Positions 10,207 to 19,798 are shown, counted from the stretch's first letter. The stretch: 64,000 nt of DNA from Nonomuraea maritima (GCF_900100395.1 NZ_FNFB01000001.1:496001-560000); one strand, 5' to 3'. Numbers and translations: made by a program. Notes: generated by a model not told the origin, from the letters alone.

Positions 10207-10872
10207 ATGCGGGTTCTCCTGGTCGAAGACGACGATCGGCTCGCCTCGGCGCTCGGCACCGCCCTGGCCCGCCACGGCCACGAGGTGGTCCGCACCGGGC
10301 TCGCCGTCGAGGCCCTGCGCCTGGCGGGCGGCGTCGGGTTCGTCCTGCTCGATCTGGGCCTGCCCGACATGGACGGCCTCGACCTGCTGCGCCGCCTGCG
10401 ACGGGTATCCGCGGTGCCGCTGATCGTGGTCACCGCCCGCACCGAGGAGCGGGCCGTGCTGCGCGGCCTGCGCTCGGGCGCCGACGACTACCTGGTCAAG
10501 CCGTTCCGTACGGTCGAGCTGATGGCCCGGATGGAGGCGGTGGTGCGGCGCGGCACCCGCCCCCGGCCGCGGCGCGACGACGTGGTGAGCGTCGGCGACG
10601 TCCGCATCGACCTGGAGGCGCGCCAGGTCACCGTGGCGGGTGAGGCGGTGACGCTGACCAGACGCGAGTTCGACCTGCTCGCGATGCTGGCCCGCGAGCC
10701 CGGCGTGGTGCGCGGCAGGGAGGAGATCCTCGACGAGGTGTGGGGCGACCCGCTGCTGTCCGCCTCACGCTCGCTCGACGTGCACGTGGCCAACCTGCGT
10801 GCCAAGACCGGCAGGCCGGGGCTGGTGGAGACGCTGCGCGGCACCGGCTACCGACTGGGCTCACCGGCGTGA
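10207..10872 (+). CDS. Response regulator, OmpR/PhoB type
   Basis: A 221-residue protein. The receiver domain (1-115) has acidic pocket residues at 8-10, the phospho-acceptor Asp49 in LLDLGLPDMDGL, and the conserved Lys in DDYLVKPF. The C-terminal winged helix (about 125-220) contains LTRREFDLLAMLA and ends in VETLRGTGYRLG. It starts 11 bases after the MFS stop and overlaps the kinase start by 4 bases, so transporter, regulator and kinase are probably one operon. Confidence 0.95.
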   Translation: MRVLLVEDDDRLASALGTALARHGHEVVRTGLAVEALRLAGGVGFVLLDLGLPDMDGLDLLRRLRRVSAVPLIVVTARTEERAVLRGLRSGADDYLVKPFRTVELMARMEAVVRRGTRPRPRRDDVVSVGDVRIDLEARQVTVAGEAVTLTRREFDLLAMLAREPGVVRGREEILDEVWGDPLLSASRSLDVHVANLRAKTGRPGLVETLRGTGYRLGSPA

Positions 10873-12212
10873 ACAGCCGGCTGGTGGTCACGTTCACCAC
10901 GCTGATCGTGGTCATCGTGGCGGCACTGGCGGTGCCGCTGGGGCTCGCCTACGCCTCCCACCGCACCAACCGGCTGCTGCTCGACCGCCGCGCCGACGCC
11001 ACCCGGTTCGCCGAGCTGGCCGACCAGGCCGCCCGCGACGACGACCGCAGCGGCCTGGCCTCCGAGCTGAACCGCTACGCCGACCTGTACGGGGCCGCCG
11101 TACGCGTCCGCGACCGCGACGGCGTGGCCCTCTACACGGCGGGCCGGTTCGAGACCGACGACCGCGAGGCCGTGCGGCTCGCGCTGGCCGGGCGCACCAC
11201 CGAGCAGCTGCCGCTGGTCACGCCGTTCGGTCCGGACACCGTGCTGCTGGCCGAGCCGTCCGGCCGGGACGCGCAGCTGTCGGGCGTGGTGCTGCTGCAG
11301 GCGCCCGCCGGCCGGGCCCGGCTGGACGTCGCGCTGGTCTGGGGCGCGCTGGCGGCCGTGGCGCTGGTCGTGCTGGCGTACGCGGCGTTCGCGGCCAGGC
11401 GGCTGGCCCGCTGGATCCTGCGGCCGGTCACCGAGCTCGACCGCACGACGCGGGCGATAGCGCAGGGCCGGCTCGACGCGCGGGCGCATCCCGGCGCCGG
11501 GCCGTCGGAGCTGCGCCGGCTGGAGGAACGCTTCAACGCGATGGCCGACGCGGTCTCGGGGGCGATGGAACGGCAGCGGGCGTTCGTGGCCGACGCCTCC
11601 CACGAGCTGCGCACCCCGCTCACCGTGCTCGGCCTGCGGATGGAGAACCTGGAGCCGCATCTGAACGCCGAGGGCCGGGCCGAGCTCGACGAGGCGATGG
11701 CCGAGCTCGACCGGATGACGCTGCTGGTGGAGGAGCTGCTCGCGCTCGCCCGGGTGGAGGCGGGCGCGGAGGTCGCCGTCAAGGAGACCGAGCTGGAGCC
11801 GCGGCTCGCCGCCTGGCGGGAGGTGTACGCGGCCAAGGAGATCGCGCTGGTGACGCGGGTCCAGCAGAAGGCACTCGTGCCGGAGGCCGCGGCCAGGCTC
11901 GCCGACATCGCGCTGGACAACGCGCAGAAGTTCGTGCCCGCGGGCGGCACGGTCACCGTCACCCTGGACGACCGCGTGCTGCGGGTGGCCGACGACGGAC
12001 CGGGGCTGAGCGAGGAGGAGCTGGCGGAGGCGCCCGGCCGGTTCTGGCGGTCGGCCGCGCACGCGAACGTGCCGGGCAGCGGCCTCGGCCTGGCGATCGC
12101 CGCCGAGCTGGCCCGTGCCTGCGGCGCCACGCTGCGGCTGACTCCCGCGACCCCGCACGGGCTGGTGGTGGAGCTGCTCCTGCCGGAGCCTCAGCCGTAC
12201 ACAGAACGGTAG
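10869..12212 (+). CDS. Sensor histidine kinase
   Basis: A 447-residue membrane kinase. TM1 is at residues 5-28 and TM2 near 160-180, enclosing an extracytoplasmic sensor of about 130 residues. HAMP follows (180-235), then the H-box FVADASHELRTPLTVL (phosphorylated His near 242) and HATPase_c motifs NAQKF, DDGPGL and GSGLGLAIA. The GTG start overlaps the regulator stop (GTGA). The architecture resembles TctE-type kinases, and the convergent TAXI lipoprotein gene shares 22 bases with its 3' end. Confidence 0.95.
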   Translation: MNSRLVVTFTTLIVVIVAALAVPLGLAYASHRTNRLLLDRRADATRFAELADQAARDDDRSGLASELNRYADLYGAAVRVRDRDGVALYTAGRFETDDREAVRLALAGRTTEQLPLVTPFGPDTVLLAEPSGRDAQLSGVVLLQAPAGRARLDVALVWGALAAVALVVLAYAAFAARRLARWILRPVTELDRTTRAIAQGRLDARAHPGAGPSELRRLEERFNAMADAVSGAMERQRAFVADASHELRTPLTVLGLRMENLEPHLNAEGRAELDEAMAELDRMTLLVEELLALARVEAGAEVAVKETELEPRLAAWREVYAAKEIALVTRVQQKALVPEAAARLADIALDNAQKFVPAGGTVTVTLDDRVLRVADDGPGLSEEELAEAPGRFWRSAAHANVPGSGLGLAIAAELARACGATLRLTPATPHGLVVELLLPEPQPYTER

Positions 12213-13087
12213 TAGCGGGCGGCGCCCGGGTGCAGCGGGACGACGCCGGTGCCGATGGCGTAGCGGGGGTCGAGCCGCGCCCCTGGCGCCGAGGGGGCGC
12301 GCAGGCGGTCACGGGCGCGGAACAGCGTCTCGGTGACGGTGTCCGCCAGGTCGGCGGAGAGCGAGGTACGGCACATCAGGTAACTGGGAGTGCCGATGGT
12401 GGGGATCGCGGTGACGGCGCCGTACGCGCCCGCGGGGACGGTGGCGTCCTCGTAGACGGGGCCGTACCCGCGGCGCAGCACCGGCACCAGGTGCGCCAGC
12501 GGCAGCAGGCGGATGCCGCCGGCCGCGGCCAGGGCGGGCGTGGGCACGCCGCCCGACCAGAAGAACGCGTCGATCTCGCCGCCGCGCAGCGCCCTGACGG
12601 AGTCGTCCAGGTCCAGCGGGACCGTTCTGGGCGGGGTGGTCAGCGTGGCGGCGGCGACCACGCGGGCCGCGGTGACGGCGGTGCCCGACCCCTCCGCCCC
12701 GAGCGACACCGCCCTTCCTGCCAGCTGGGCGACCTCGGTGACGTCGGAGTCGGCGGCGACGACGAGGTGCACGTAGTTGAGGTACACCCGGGCCAGGGCG
12801 GAGACCGGCCGGTGACGCGCGCGTACGGCGTCGCCCGCGCTGTCCGCCAGCGCGAACCCCGCGTCGGCCCGCCCGTCGGCGAGCATCATGAGGTTCTCCA
12901 CGCTGCCGCCGCTGGGCAGCACCCGCACGCGCAGCCCGCCGGCCCTGAGCTCGGCGGCGAGCCGGTCGCCCAGCGCGCCGTACGGGCCGCCGGGCAGGCC
13001 GGTCGCGAGGCGCAGCTCCGGCAGGCCGGCGCCTGAGCACCCGGCCGTGGCGGCGAGCACCAGGAAGCCGCGCCGGGATATTGGCAT
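12191..13087 (-). CDS. TAXI-family substrate-binding lipoprotein
   Basis: A 298-residue periplasmic-type binding protein. The N-terminus SRRGFLVLAATAGC combines a twin-arginine motif with a lipobox (Cys17), so it is probably Tat-exported and membrane-anchored. The mature part LRLATGLPGGPYGALGDRLA is the TAXI/TctC-like start, followed by GGSVENLMMLADGRADAGFA. TAXI proteins normally feed TRAP permeases through DctQM; no such genes are in view. The opposite-strand overlap with the histidine kinase gene suggests a sensory role. Confidence 0.85.
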   Translation of the reverse strand: MPISRRGFLVLAATAGCSGAGLPELRLATGLPGGPYGALGDRLAAELRAGGLRVRVLPSGGSVENLMMLADGRADAGFALADSAGDAVRARHRPVSALARVYLNYVHLVVAADSDVTEVAQLAGRAVSLGAEGSGTAVTAARVVAAATLTTPPRTVPLDLDDSVRALRGGEIDAFFWSGGVPTPALAAAGGIRLLPLAHLVPVLRRGYGPVYEDATVPAGAYGAVTAIPTIGTPSYLMCRTSLSADLADTVTETLFRARDRLRAPSAPGARLDPRYAIGTGVVPLHPGAARYYRSVYG

Positions 13088-13121
13088 GAAGTCACGGTAT
13101 CGGCTGACACAGAATGGACAT

Positions 13122-13847
13122 GTGACCGCTCGCCTTCACATCGCGCCCGAGCTGAGGATGTTCCTGCCCGTGAGCCGCCGCCGTGCGTGGCAGGAGGTGG
13201 CGCCCGACGGCTCCTCGACGCTGGGCCACCATGTCGAGTCGCTCGGCGTCCCGTTGACCGAGGTGGGGCCGCTCGTGGTCGGCGGCCGGGGCGTGCCGCC
13301 GTCCCACCAGCTGGCCGACGGCGACGTGGTGGAGGTCCACCCGGTGCCGCGGCCCCAGCCGTTGCCGGACGAGCCGCGTTTCCTGCTCGACGTGCACCTC
13401 GGCACGCTGGCGCGCCGGCTGCGGCTGCTCGGCCTCGACACCGCCTACCACAACGACATGGACGACCCGTCGCTGGTGGTGCAGGCCAACGCGGAGCGGC
13501 GCGTGCTGCTGACCCAGGATCGCGGCCTGCTGCGCCGCCGCGCGCTGTGGCTCGGCGCGTACGTACGCGGCTCCGACCCCGCCGACCAGCTGCGCGACCT
13601 GCTGGAGCGCTTCGCGCCCCCGCTGCGCCCGTGGACGCGCTGCACGGCCTGCAACGGCGAGCTGGGGCCGGCGGCGAAGGACGAGGTCGCGCCCCTGCTG
13701 CGGGCGGGCACGAGCCGCAGCTACGACGCCTACGGCCGGTGCCGCGACTGCGGGCAGGTCTACTGGCACGGCGCCCACAGCGGCCACCTGGAGGAGATCG
13801 TCCGCCTGGCCCACGCCTGGACGGCACGTACAGCGACATGTCGGTAG
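13122..13847 (+). CDS. Mut7-C RNase domain protein with ubiquitin-like N-terminus
   Basis: A 241-residue protein. Residues 1-80 form a ThiS/ubiquitin-like beta-grasp domain (GVPLTEVGPLVVGGRGV, then LADGDVVEVHPV). Residues 90-240 are the Mut7-C PIN-like nuclease, with FLLDVHLGTLARRLRLLG, the acidic LTQDRGLLRRRAL, and a zinc ribbon with CTACN and CRDCGQVYW. The family is implicated in RNA processing, but its targets are unknown. GTG at 13122 gives the standard N-terminus; CAGAAT 6 bases upstream may be a leaderless -10. Confidence 0.88.
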   Translation: MTARLHIAPELRMFLPVSRRRAWQEVAPDGSSTLGHHVESLGVPLTEVGPLVVGGRGVPPSHQLADGDVVEVHPVPRPQPLPDEPRFLLDVHLGTLARRLRLLGLDTAYHNDMDDPSLVVQANAERRVLLTQDRGLLRRRALWLGAYVRGSDPADQLRDLLERFAPPLRPWTRCTACNGELGPAAKDEVAPLLRAGTSRSYDAYGRCRDCGQVYWHGAHSGHLEEIVRLAHAWTARTATCR

Positions 13848-13881
13848 TCGTCGCCTTGGGATACCGACACGACATCACCTG

Positions 13882-13913
13882 GCAACAGCGTGGAAACCAC
13901 CGGTTCCTAAGGT
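13882..13913 (+). promoter_or_regulatory. Urease operon promoter with possible GlnR box
   Basis: TAAGGT (13908-13913) ends 6 bases before the ureA ATG, so ureA is likely leaderless. Overlapping the -35 position, GCAAC-N6-GAAAC (13882-13897) matches the actinobacterial GlnR box consensus GTNAC-N6-GAAAC except for one base. Nitrogen control of urease by GlnR is known in actinomycetes; binding here is inference. Confidence 0.5.
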
Positions 13914-13919
13914 CCGGCC

Positions 13920-14222
13920 ATGAGGCTTACCTCACACGAGCAGGAGCGGCTGCTCATCCACGTCGCCGCCGGGGTGGCGCGCGATCGCCGGGCGCGGGGC
14001 CTGCGTCTCAACCACCCTGAGGCCACCGCCGTCATCGCGGCCTTCCTGCTGGAGGGCGCCAGGGACGGCCGCACCGTGGCCGACCTGATGGAGGCCGGCC
14101 GCTCGGTGCTCGGCCGCGCCGACGTCATGGAAGGCGTCCCCGAGATGCTGGAGAGCGTGCAGGTCGAGGCGACGTTCCCCGACGGCACGAAGCTGGTCAC
14201 CGTCCATCGGCCGATCCCGTGA
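13920..14222 (+). CDS. ureA: Urease subunit gamma
   Basis: A 100-residue structural subunit. Family landmarks are [39 protein letters not shown] and the C-terminal [14 protein letters not shown]. With UreB and UreC it forms the cytoplasmic nickel enzyme that hydrolyses urea to ammonia and carbamate. It is the first gene of ureABCFGD, with 4-base overlap into ureB. Confidence 0.97.
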   Translation: MRLTSHEQERLLIHVAAGVARDRRARGLRLNHPEATAVIAAFLLEGARDGRTVADLMEAGRSVLGRADVMEGVPEMLESVQVEATFPDGTKLVTVHRPIP

Positions 14223-14530
14223 TCCCCGGCGAGTACGCCCACCCCGACGGGGCGATCGAGCTCAACCCGGGGCGCGAGCGGGTGACCGTCCGGGTGGTCA
14301 ACACGGCCGACCGGCCGGTGCAGGTCGGCTCCCACTACCATTTCGCCGCCGCCAACCCGGGCCTGGACTTCGACCGGCAGGCGGCCTGGGGCAGGCGGCT
14401 CGACGTGCCCGCCGGCACCGCGATCAGGTTCGAGCCCGGCGTCGAGCGCGACGTCACGCTGGTGCCGATCGCGGGCGGCCGGGTGGTGCCTGGCCTGCGT
14501 CCGGAGCTCGCGGGGCCGCTCGATGCCTGA
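14219..14530 (+). CDS. ureB: Urease subunit beta
   Basis: A 103-residue subunit starting with [19 protein letters not shown]. It carries the diagnostic [20 protein letters not shown] and ends in a PGLRPELAG tail. GTG at 14219 overlaps the ureA stop (GTGA); its own stop overlaps ureC by 8 bases, so translation of the three subunits is coupled. Confidence 0.97.
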   Translation: MIPGEYAHPDGAIELNPGRERVTVRVVNTADRPVQVGSHYHFAAANPGLDFDRQAAWGRRLDVPAGTAIRFEPGVERDVTLVPIAGGRVVPGLRPELAGPLDA

Positions 14531-16238
14531 CGCGCCCCTGATCCCGCGCGACCGCTACGCGGCCCTGTACGGGCCCACCGTCGGCGACCGCGTCCGCCTC
14601 GCCGACACCGACCTGTGGATCGAAATCACCGACGACCTGTCCATGGGCCCCGCCGGTGCGGGCGACGAGGCCGTGTTCGGCGGCGGCAAGGTGATCCGCG
14701 AGTCCATGGGCCAGGCGCGCGCCACCCGCGCCGAGGACGCCGCCGACCTGGTGATCACCGGCGCGGTGATCCTCGACCACTGGGGCGTGGTGAAGGCCGA
14801 CGTCGGCGTCCGCGACGGCCGCGTCCAGGCGATCGGCAAGGCCGGCAACCCCGACACGATGGACGGCGTCGACATCGTCATCGGCCCGGGCACCGAGGTG
14901 CTGGCGGGCAACGGCAAGATCCTCACCGCCGGGGCCGTCGACTCCCACGTCCACCTCATCTGCCCGCAGCTCCTCGACGAGGCGATCGGGTCCGGTGTCA
15001 CGACGATCGTCGGGGGCGGCACCGGACCCGTCGAGGGCACCAAGGCCACGACCGTCACCGGCACCTGGTACCTGGGCCGCATGCTGGAGGCGCTCGACGC
15101 CCATCCGCTCAACTTCGCCCTGCTCGGCAAGGGCAACACGGTCAGCTCGGAGGGCCTGCTCGAACAGCTCGCGGCGGGCGCGTCCGGGTTCAAGCTGCAC
15201 GAGGACTGGGGTTCGACGCCGGCGGCCATCGACGCCTGCCTGCGCGTCGCCGACGCCACCGGGGTGCAGGTCAGCCTGCACACCGACACCCTCAACGAGG
15301 CCGGGTTCGTCGAGTCGACGCTTCAGGCCGTCGGCGACCGGGTGATCCACGCCTACCACACCGAGGGGGCGGGCGGCGGGCACGCTCCCGACATCATCAG
15401 GGTGGCCGCGTACGCCAACGTGCTGCCGTCGTCCACGAACCCGACCAGGCCGCACACCGTCAACACCCTCGACGAGCATCTCGACATGCTCATGGTCTGC
15501 CACCACCTGAACCCCTCGATCCCGGAGGACCTCGCCTTCGCCGAGTCGCGCATCCGCCCGGCGACGATGGCCGCCGAGGACGTCCTGCACGACCTGGGGG
15601 CGATCTCGATGATCGGCTCCGACTCGCAGGCCATGGGCCGGATCGGCGAGACGATCATCAGGACCTGGCAGACCGCCCACGTCATGAAGGCGCGGCGCGG
15701 CTCCCTGGGCGGCCCGGCGGACAACCTGCGCGCCCAGCGATACGTGGCGAAGTACACCATCTGCCCGGCCGTCGCGCACGGCCTGGACGCCGAGGTGGGC
15801 TCCGTCGAACGCGGCAAGCTCGCCGACCTCGTCCTGTGGAGCCCGGCGTTCTTCGGGGTCAAGCCCGACCTCGTCATCAAGGGCGGCATGGTGGCCTGGG
15901 CGCAGATGGGCGACGCCAACGCCTCGATCCCGACGCCGCAGCCGGTGCTGCCCCGTCCCATGTTCGGCGCGTCCCCGGCGGCGGCCGCGGCGACTTCCCT
16001 GCACTTCGTCTCGCCCCTGGCCCTGGAGGCGGGCCTGCGTGACCGGCTGGCCGTCCGCCGCGAGCTCGTCCCGGTGGCCGACGTACGCGGGCGCGGGAAG
16101 TCGTCGATGCCGCTGAACGACGCGCTGCCGCGGATCGAGGTCGCGCCCGACACGTTCGAGGTCCGCATCGACGGCGACCTCGTCGAGCCCGCCCCCGCCG
16201 CCACGCTGCCCATGACGCAGCGGTACTTCCTGTTCTGA
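14523..16238 (+). CDS. ureC: Urease subunit alpha (catalytic)
   Basis: A 571-residue amidohydrolase-fold subunit of normal length. Nickel ligands and catalytic residues can be placed: the HxH of SHVHLICPQ, the carbamylated Lys in GFKLHEDWG, His in [10 protein letters not shown], the mobile-flap His in [16 protein letters not shown], and Asp in GSDSQAMGR. No insertions or missing residues were noticed. Maturation needs the UreF, UreG and UreD proteins encoded directly downstream. Confidence 0.98.
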   Translation: MPDAPLIPRDRYAALYGPTVGDRVRLADTDLWIEITDDLSMGPAGAGDEAVFGGGKVIRESMGQARATRAEDAADLVITGAVILDHWGVVKADVGVRDGRVQAIGKAGNPDTMDGVDIVIGPGTEVLAGNGKILTAGAVDSHVHLICPQLLDEAIGSGVTTIVGGGTGPVEGTKATTVTGTWYLGRMLEALDAHPLNFALLGKGNTVSSEGLLEQLAAGASGFKLHEDWGSTPAAIDACLRVADATGVQVSLHTDTLNEAGFVESTLQAVGDRVIHAYHTEGAGGGHAPDIIRVAAYANVLPSSTNPTRPHTVNTLDEHLDMLMVCHHLNPSIPEDLAFAESRIRPATMAAEDVLHDLGAISMIGSDSQAMGRIGETIIRTWQTAHVMKARRGSLGGPADNLRAQRYVAKYTICPAVAHGLDAEVGSVERGKLADLVLWSPAFFGVKPDLVIKGGMVAWAQMGDANASIPTPQPVLPRPMFGASPAAAAATSLHFVSPLALEAGLRDRLAVRRELVPVADVRGRGKSSMPLNDALPRIEVAPDTFEVRIDGDLVEPAPAATLPMTQRYFLF

Positions 16239-16251
16239 GGAGCTGAGTGCA

Positions 16252-16914
16252 CTGAACCCGGCGCTGCTCCTGCTCACCGACTCCCGGCTCCCGGCGGGCG
16301 GCCACGCCCACTCGGGCGGCGCGGAACAGGCGGTCACCACCGGGGTGGTGCACGACGTGGCGTCGCTGGAGGCGTTCCTGCGCGGACGGCTGTGCACGGC
16401 GGGCGCGACCGCCGCCGCCCTGACCGCCGCCGCCCACACCCTGGCCGCCTGTGCCCGGCGCCCGTGGCCCCTGCTGGACGCGGAGGCGGACGCCAGGACG
16501 GCCTCGCCCGCCCAGCGGGACGCCGCGCGGACCCAGGGCAGGCTGCTGCTGCGGGTGGCCCGCCGCGTGTGGCCCTCGCCCGTGCTGGACGAGCTCGCGG
16601 GGGCCGTACCGAGTCCGCATCATCCGCTCGCGCTCGGGGCGGCGGCGCACGCGGCCGGGGCCACGTCCGAGGAGGCCGCGCTGGCGGCGGCCTACCACGC
16701 GGTCGCCGGCCCGGCCACGGCGGCGGTCCGCCTCCTCGGTCTCGACCCGGTCGACGTGCACGGCGTGCTGGCCGGCCTCGCCCCCGACCTCGCCGCCGCC
16801 GCGCGGACACCCCACCCCGCCGACTGGGCGGCGCTGCCCGCGGGGGCGGCCCCGGCACTCGACCTGCTCGCCGAGGCGCACGCGCGGGCGCAGACCAGGA
16901 TGTTCGTCTCCTGA
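16252..16914 (+). CDS. ureF: Urease accessory protein UreF
   Basis: Reading from CTG at 16252 gives 220 residues: NPALLLLTDSRLPAGGHAHS, the conserved UreF start, followed by an all-helical body. UreF joins UreD and UreG in the apo-urease activation complex. The in-frame stretch from the upstream stop (16213) to the conserved N-terminus has no ATG, GTG or TTG. The first such codon is GTG at 16345, which would remove about 31 conserved residues. AGGAG at 16238-16242 is 9 bases before CTG 16252, so a CTG start is favoured. Confidence 0.85.
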   Translation: MNPALLLLTDSRLPAGGHAHSGGAEQAVTTGVVHDVASLEAFLRGRLCTAGATAAALTAAAHTLAACARRPWPLLDAEADARTASPAQRDAARTQGRLLLRVARRVWPSPVLDELAGAVPSPHHPLALGAAAHAAGATSEEAALAAAYHAVAGPATAAVRLLGLDPVDVHGVLAGLAPDLAAAARTPHPADWAALPAGAAPALDLLAEAHARAQTRMFVS

Positions 16915-16929
16915 AGGAAGGACCACGAC

Positions 16930-17589
16930 ATGGGCGCTCATCACGCCGACCACCATCACTCTCCCGACGCGCGCGGCCGCGCGCTGCGACTCGGGATCGG
17001 GGGGCCGGTCGGCAGCGGCAAGACGGCCCTCGTGGCGGCCCTGTGCCGGGCGCTCGGCCCGACGCTGTCCCTCGGCGTGGTGACGAACGACATCTACACC
17101 ACCGAGGACGCCGACTTCCTGCGCAAGGCGGGTGTCCTGGAGGAGGAGCGGATCATCGCCGTCGAGACCGGCTGCTGCCCGCACACCGCCATCCGCGACG
17201 ACATCGCCGCGAACCTCGACGCCGTGGACGTCCTGGAACACCGGCACGGCCCGCTCGACCTGGTGATCGTGGAGAGCGGCGGTGACAACCTGACGGCCAC
17301 GTTCAGCCGGGGCCTGGCCGACCGGCAGATCTTCGTGCTGGACGTCTCCGGCGGCGACAAGGTGCCCCGCAAGGGCGGTCCCGGCGTCACCACCGCCGAC
17401 CTGCTGGTGATCAACAAGACCGACCTGGCTCCGATGGTGGGCGCCGACCTCGGCGTGATGGCCCGCGACGCCAAAGCCGTACGCGGCGAGCGGCCGGTGC
17501 TGTTCACGGCCGTCCGGCAGGACCCCACCGCCGTGGACGTCACCGCCTGGGTCCGCGCCCAGCTCCAGGGCTGGCCCCGGATCTCGTGA
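16930..17589 (+). CDS. ureG: Urease accessory GTPase UreG
   Basis: A 219-residue SIMIBI GTPase that delivers nickel to urease. A short His-rich N-terminus (GAHHADHHH) may bind nickel. The P-loop is [12 protein letters not shown]; the metal-site CPH motif is in [11 protein letters not shown]. Further motifs are [15 protein letters not shown] and the NKTDL guanine specificity loop. The ATG is preceded by AGGAAGGA. No ureE gene is present, so the UreG His stretch may help store nickel. Confidence 0.97.
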   Translation: MGAHHADHHHSPDARGRALRLGIGGPVGSGKTALVAALCRALGPTLSLGVVTNDIYTTEDADFLRKAGVLEEERIIAVETGCCPHTAIRDDIAANLDAVDVLEHRHGPLDLVIVESGGDNLTATFSRGLADRQIFVLDVSGGDKVPRKGGPGVTTADLLVINKTDLAPMVGADLGVMARDAKAVRGERPVLFTAVRQDPTAVDVTAWVRAQLQGWPRIS

Positions 17590-18329
17590 CGGGTCTGCTG
17601 ACCGCCGGCGCGAGTGCGCGCCGGGCGATGCGGGCCCGCGCCGCCGTGGCGACCGCCCGCGCCGACGGCCGTACGGTCGTCAGCCGGCTGGCCTCGGCGC
17701 CGCCGCTGACGCTGCGCCAGACCGGCCCCCACACCGTCCACCTCGTCTCCACCGCGGCCGGCCCGCTGGGCGGCGACCGGCTCGCCCTCGACGTGGACGT
17801 CGCCCCCGGCACGACGCTGGAGCTCGGCTCGGTCGCGAGCACGCTCGTGCTGCCAGGCGACGGCCCGTCGGAGCTGGTGGTGACCGCCCGGGTGGGCGCG
17901 GGCGCGACGCTCAGGTTCGCTCCTGAACCCACGGTGCTCGCCACCGGCTGCGACCACCGCGTCGCCGTCCGGCTCACCGTCGAGGCGGGCGCGAACGTGT
18001 CCTGGCGGGAGGAGATCGTCCTCGGCCGCCACGGCGAGCCCTCGGGACGCTGCCTGGCCCGCTTCGACGCCACCCTCGACGGCCTGCCGCTGCTGCGGCA
18101 GGAGTTCACCGCGGGCGATCCCGCCCTCGACTCCTCCCCCGCCCTCTACGGAACGGCGCGCTGCATCGGCACCACCTTCCTGACGGCCCGCGCCGCGGAG
18201 CCGTACGTGGCCGAAGGGCTCGCGGTGCTGCCGCTGTCAGGGCCGGGCACGCTCGTCACCGCCCTGGCCGCCGACGCGGTCGAGCTGCGGGCCCGCCTGG
18301 AGCAGGGCGAGCGGTTGGCCTCCCGGTGA
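17586..18329 (+). CDS. ureD: Urease accessory protein UreD
   Basis: A 247-residue beta-rich chaperone that binds apo-urease. Family landmarks are [20 protein letters not shown] and the acidic [24 protein letters not shown] region near 130-150. It overlaps ureG by 4 bases. It ends the maturation genes; actinobacteria often place ureD last, as here. Confidence 0.93.
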   Translation: MTGLLTAGASARRAMRARAAVATARADGRTVVSRLASAPPLTLRQTGPHTVHLVSTAAGPLGGDRLALDVDVAPGTTLELGSVASTLVLPGDGPSELVVTARVGAGATLRFAPEPTVLATGCDHRVAVRLTVEAGANVSWREEIVLGRHGEPSGRCLARFDATLDGLPLLRQEFTAGDPALDSSPALYGTARCIGTTFLTARAAEPYVAEGLAVLPLSGPGTLVTALAADAVELRARLEQGERLASR

Positions 18330-18370
18330 CGCCTCCGTCGCGTACGGTGGTGGACCCGGCGGGCCCGTCC

Positions 18371-18376
18371 TACAGT
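18371..18376 (+). promoter_or_regulatory. -10 box of the small membrane protein gene
   Basis: TACAGT ends 6 bases before an in-frame GTG at 18383, the same leaderless spacing seen at several other genes here. Confidence 0.45.
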
Positions 18377-18382
18377 GAGGCT

Positions 18383-18865
18383 GTGGACGACCTCAGGCCA
18401 GCCCCCAGCCGGCGGGCACGTCGCGGGCTCCCGCTGGCCGTGACGGCGGCCGGAGCGCTGCTGGTCTTCTGCGCGGTCCTGCCGTGGGCCGGTCTGCGGG
18501 CCACCAGCGGCCTCGTCGGCGGCCTGCTGACCGGCATGACGAGCGCCCTGACCAGCGAGGTGCGCGGCGTCGACGACGTGTACGGCGTCTGCACCCTGAT
18601 CGCCGGGCTCGCGGCGGTGGCGTGCGGCGTCGCGGGGCTGCGCGGGCGGCCCCGGCTGGCCGCCCTGGCCGTGCTGCCCGGCGGCGCGGCCGTGCTGCTG
18701 GTGGTGCTGTTCGTGACCGAGGGCAGCAGACGCGACCGCATCTCGATCCGCCTCGGCGACCTGCTGGCGATCGAACCGGTGATCGCGTTCGGCTGGTTCG
18801 CCGCGCTGGCGAGCGCGGTGACGGTCACCGTGCTCGCCGTGCTCGCCCTGCTGCGGCGCGGCTGA
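18383..18865 (+). CDS. Membrane protein of unknown function
   Basis: I do not recognise the family. From GTG 18383 the protein has 160 residues, with a short basic N-terminus (PSRRARRG) and four predicted membrane helices near residues 19-37, 65-83, 91-108 and 130-155. An earlier GTG at 18326 overlaps the ureD stop and would add 19 residues. I prefer 18383 because of the TACAGT box. Nothing in the sequence connects it to urease. Confidence 0.7.
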   Translation: MDDLRPAPSRRARRGLPLAVTAAGALLVFCAVLPWAGLRATSGLVGGLLTGMTSALTSEVRGVDDVYGVCTLIAGLAAVACGVAGLRGRPRLAALAVLPGGAAVLLVVLFVTEGSRRDRISIRLGDLLAIEPVIAFGWFAALASAVTVTVLAVLALLRRG

Positions 18866-18871
18866 GGCAGA

Positions 18872-19798
18872 TCAGTCGTAGAAGCCGAGGCGGCGCAGCT
18901 GCTTGGGGTCGCGCTGCCAGTCTTTCGCGACGCTGATGCGCAGGTCGAGGTAGACGCGGGTGCCGAGCAGCGCCTCGATCTGCTTGCGGGCCGTGGTGCC
19001 GACCTCGCGCAGCCGCTCGCCCTTGTGCCCGATGACGATCGCCTTCTGCGAGGGACGCTCGACGAACATGTGGGCGTAGATGTCGAGCAGGTCGTCGCGC
19101 CCCTCACGGGGCAGCATCTCGTCGACGACGACGGCGATCGAGTGGGGCAGCTCGTCGCGTACGCCCTCCAGCGCCGCCTCCCTGATGAGCTCGCCGACCA
19201 GCACCTGCTCCGGCTCGTCGGTGAGCCGCCCGCCCTCGTAGAGGGGCGGCGACTCCGGCAGGTGCTCGATCAGCACGTCGGCCACGACGTCGAGCTGCTC
19301 GCCCGACTGCGCCGACACCGGCACGATCGCGGCGAACTCGGCCACCTGCGACACGGCGAGCAGCTGCGCGGCGATCTGCTCCTTGGTCGCGAGGTCGCAC
19401 TTGGTCACGACGGCGATCACCGGCGTCTTCTTCACGGCGGACAGCTTGTCGGCGATGAACCGGTCGCCCTTGCCGATGGGCTCGTTGGCCGGCACGCAGA
19501 AACCGATCGCGTCGACCTCGGTGAGCGTGGACAGCACGAGGCTGTCGAGCCGCTCACCGAGCAGGGTACGCGGGCGGTGCAGGCCGGGGGTGTCGACGAC
19601 GATCAACTGGGCGTCGGGACGGTGCACGATGCCCCTGATGACGCGCCGGGTCGTCTGCGGCTTCGACGAGGTGATCGCCACCTTCGTGCCGACCAGGGCG
19701 TTCATCAGCGTCGACTTGCCGACGTTCGGCCTTCCCACGAAGCAGGCGAATCCGGCGCGATGGCTGTCTGGCGAAGTCACTAGTGCATTGTGTCCCAT
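18872..19798 (-). CDS. era: GTPase Era
   Basis: A 308-residue ribosome-assembly GTPase that binds the 3' end of 16S rRNA. It has G1 GRPNVGKSTL, G3 DTPGL, G4 TKCDL, and a C-terminal KH domain with VIGHKGERLREVGTTARKQI. It belongs to the conserved chain phoH-ybeY-hemolysin-like-era. Its start overlaps the NUDIX stop by one base. Confidence 0.98.
   Translation of the reverse strand: MGHNALVTSPDSHRAGFACFVGRPNVGKSTLMNALVGTKVAITSSKPQTTRRVIRGIVHRPDAQLIVVDTPGLHRPRTLLGERLDSLVLSTLTEVDAIGFCVPANEPIGKGDRFIADKLSAVKKTPVIAVVTKCDLATKEQIAAQLLAVSQVAEFAAIVPVSAQSGEQLDVVADVLIEHLPESPPLYEGGRLTDEPEQVLVGELIREAALEGVRDELPHSIAVVVDEMLPREGRDDLLDIYAHMFVERPSQKAIVIGHKGERLREVGTTARKQIEALLGTRVYLDLRISVAKDWQRDPKQLRRLGFYD

Noticed and set aside
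12888..13121. N-terminal extension of the Mut7-C protein
   Set aside because: The frame is open upstream but overlaps the TAXI gene antisense; GTG 13122 gives the standard beta-grasp start.
14454..16439. 661-codon minus-strand frame opposite ureC
   Set aside because: Antisense of ureC; no start signal and no recognisable domain.
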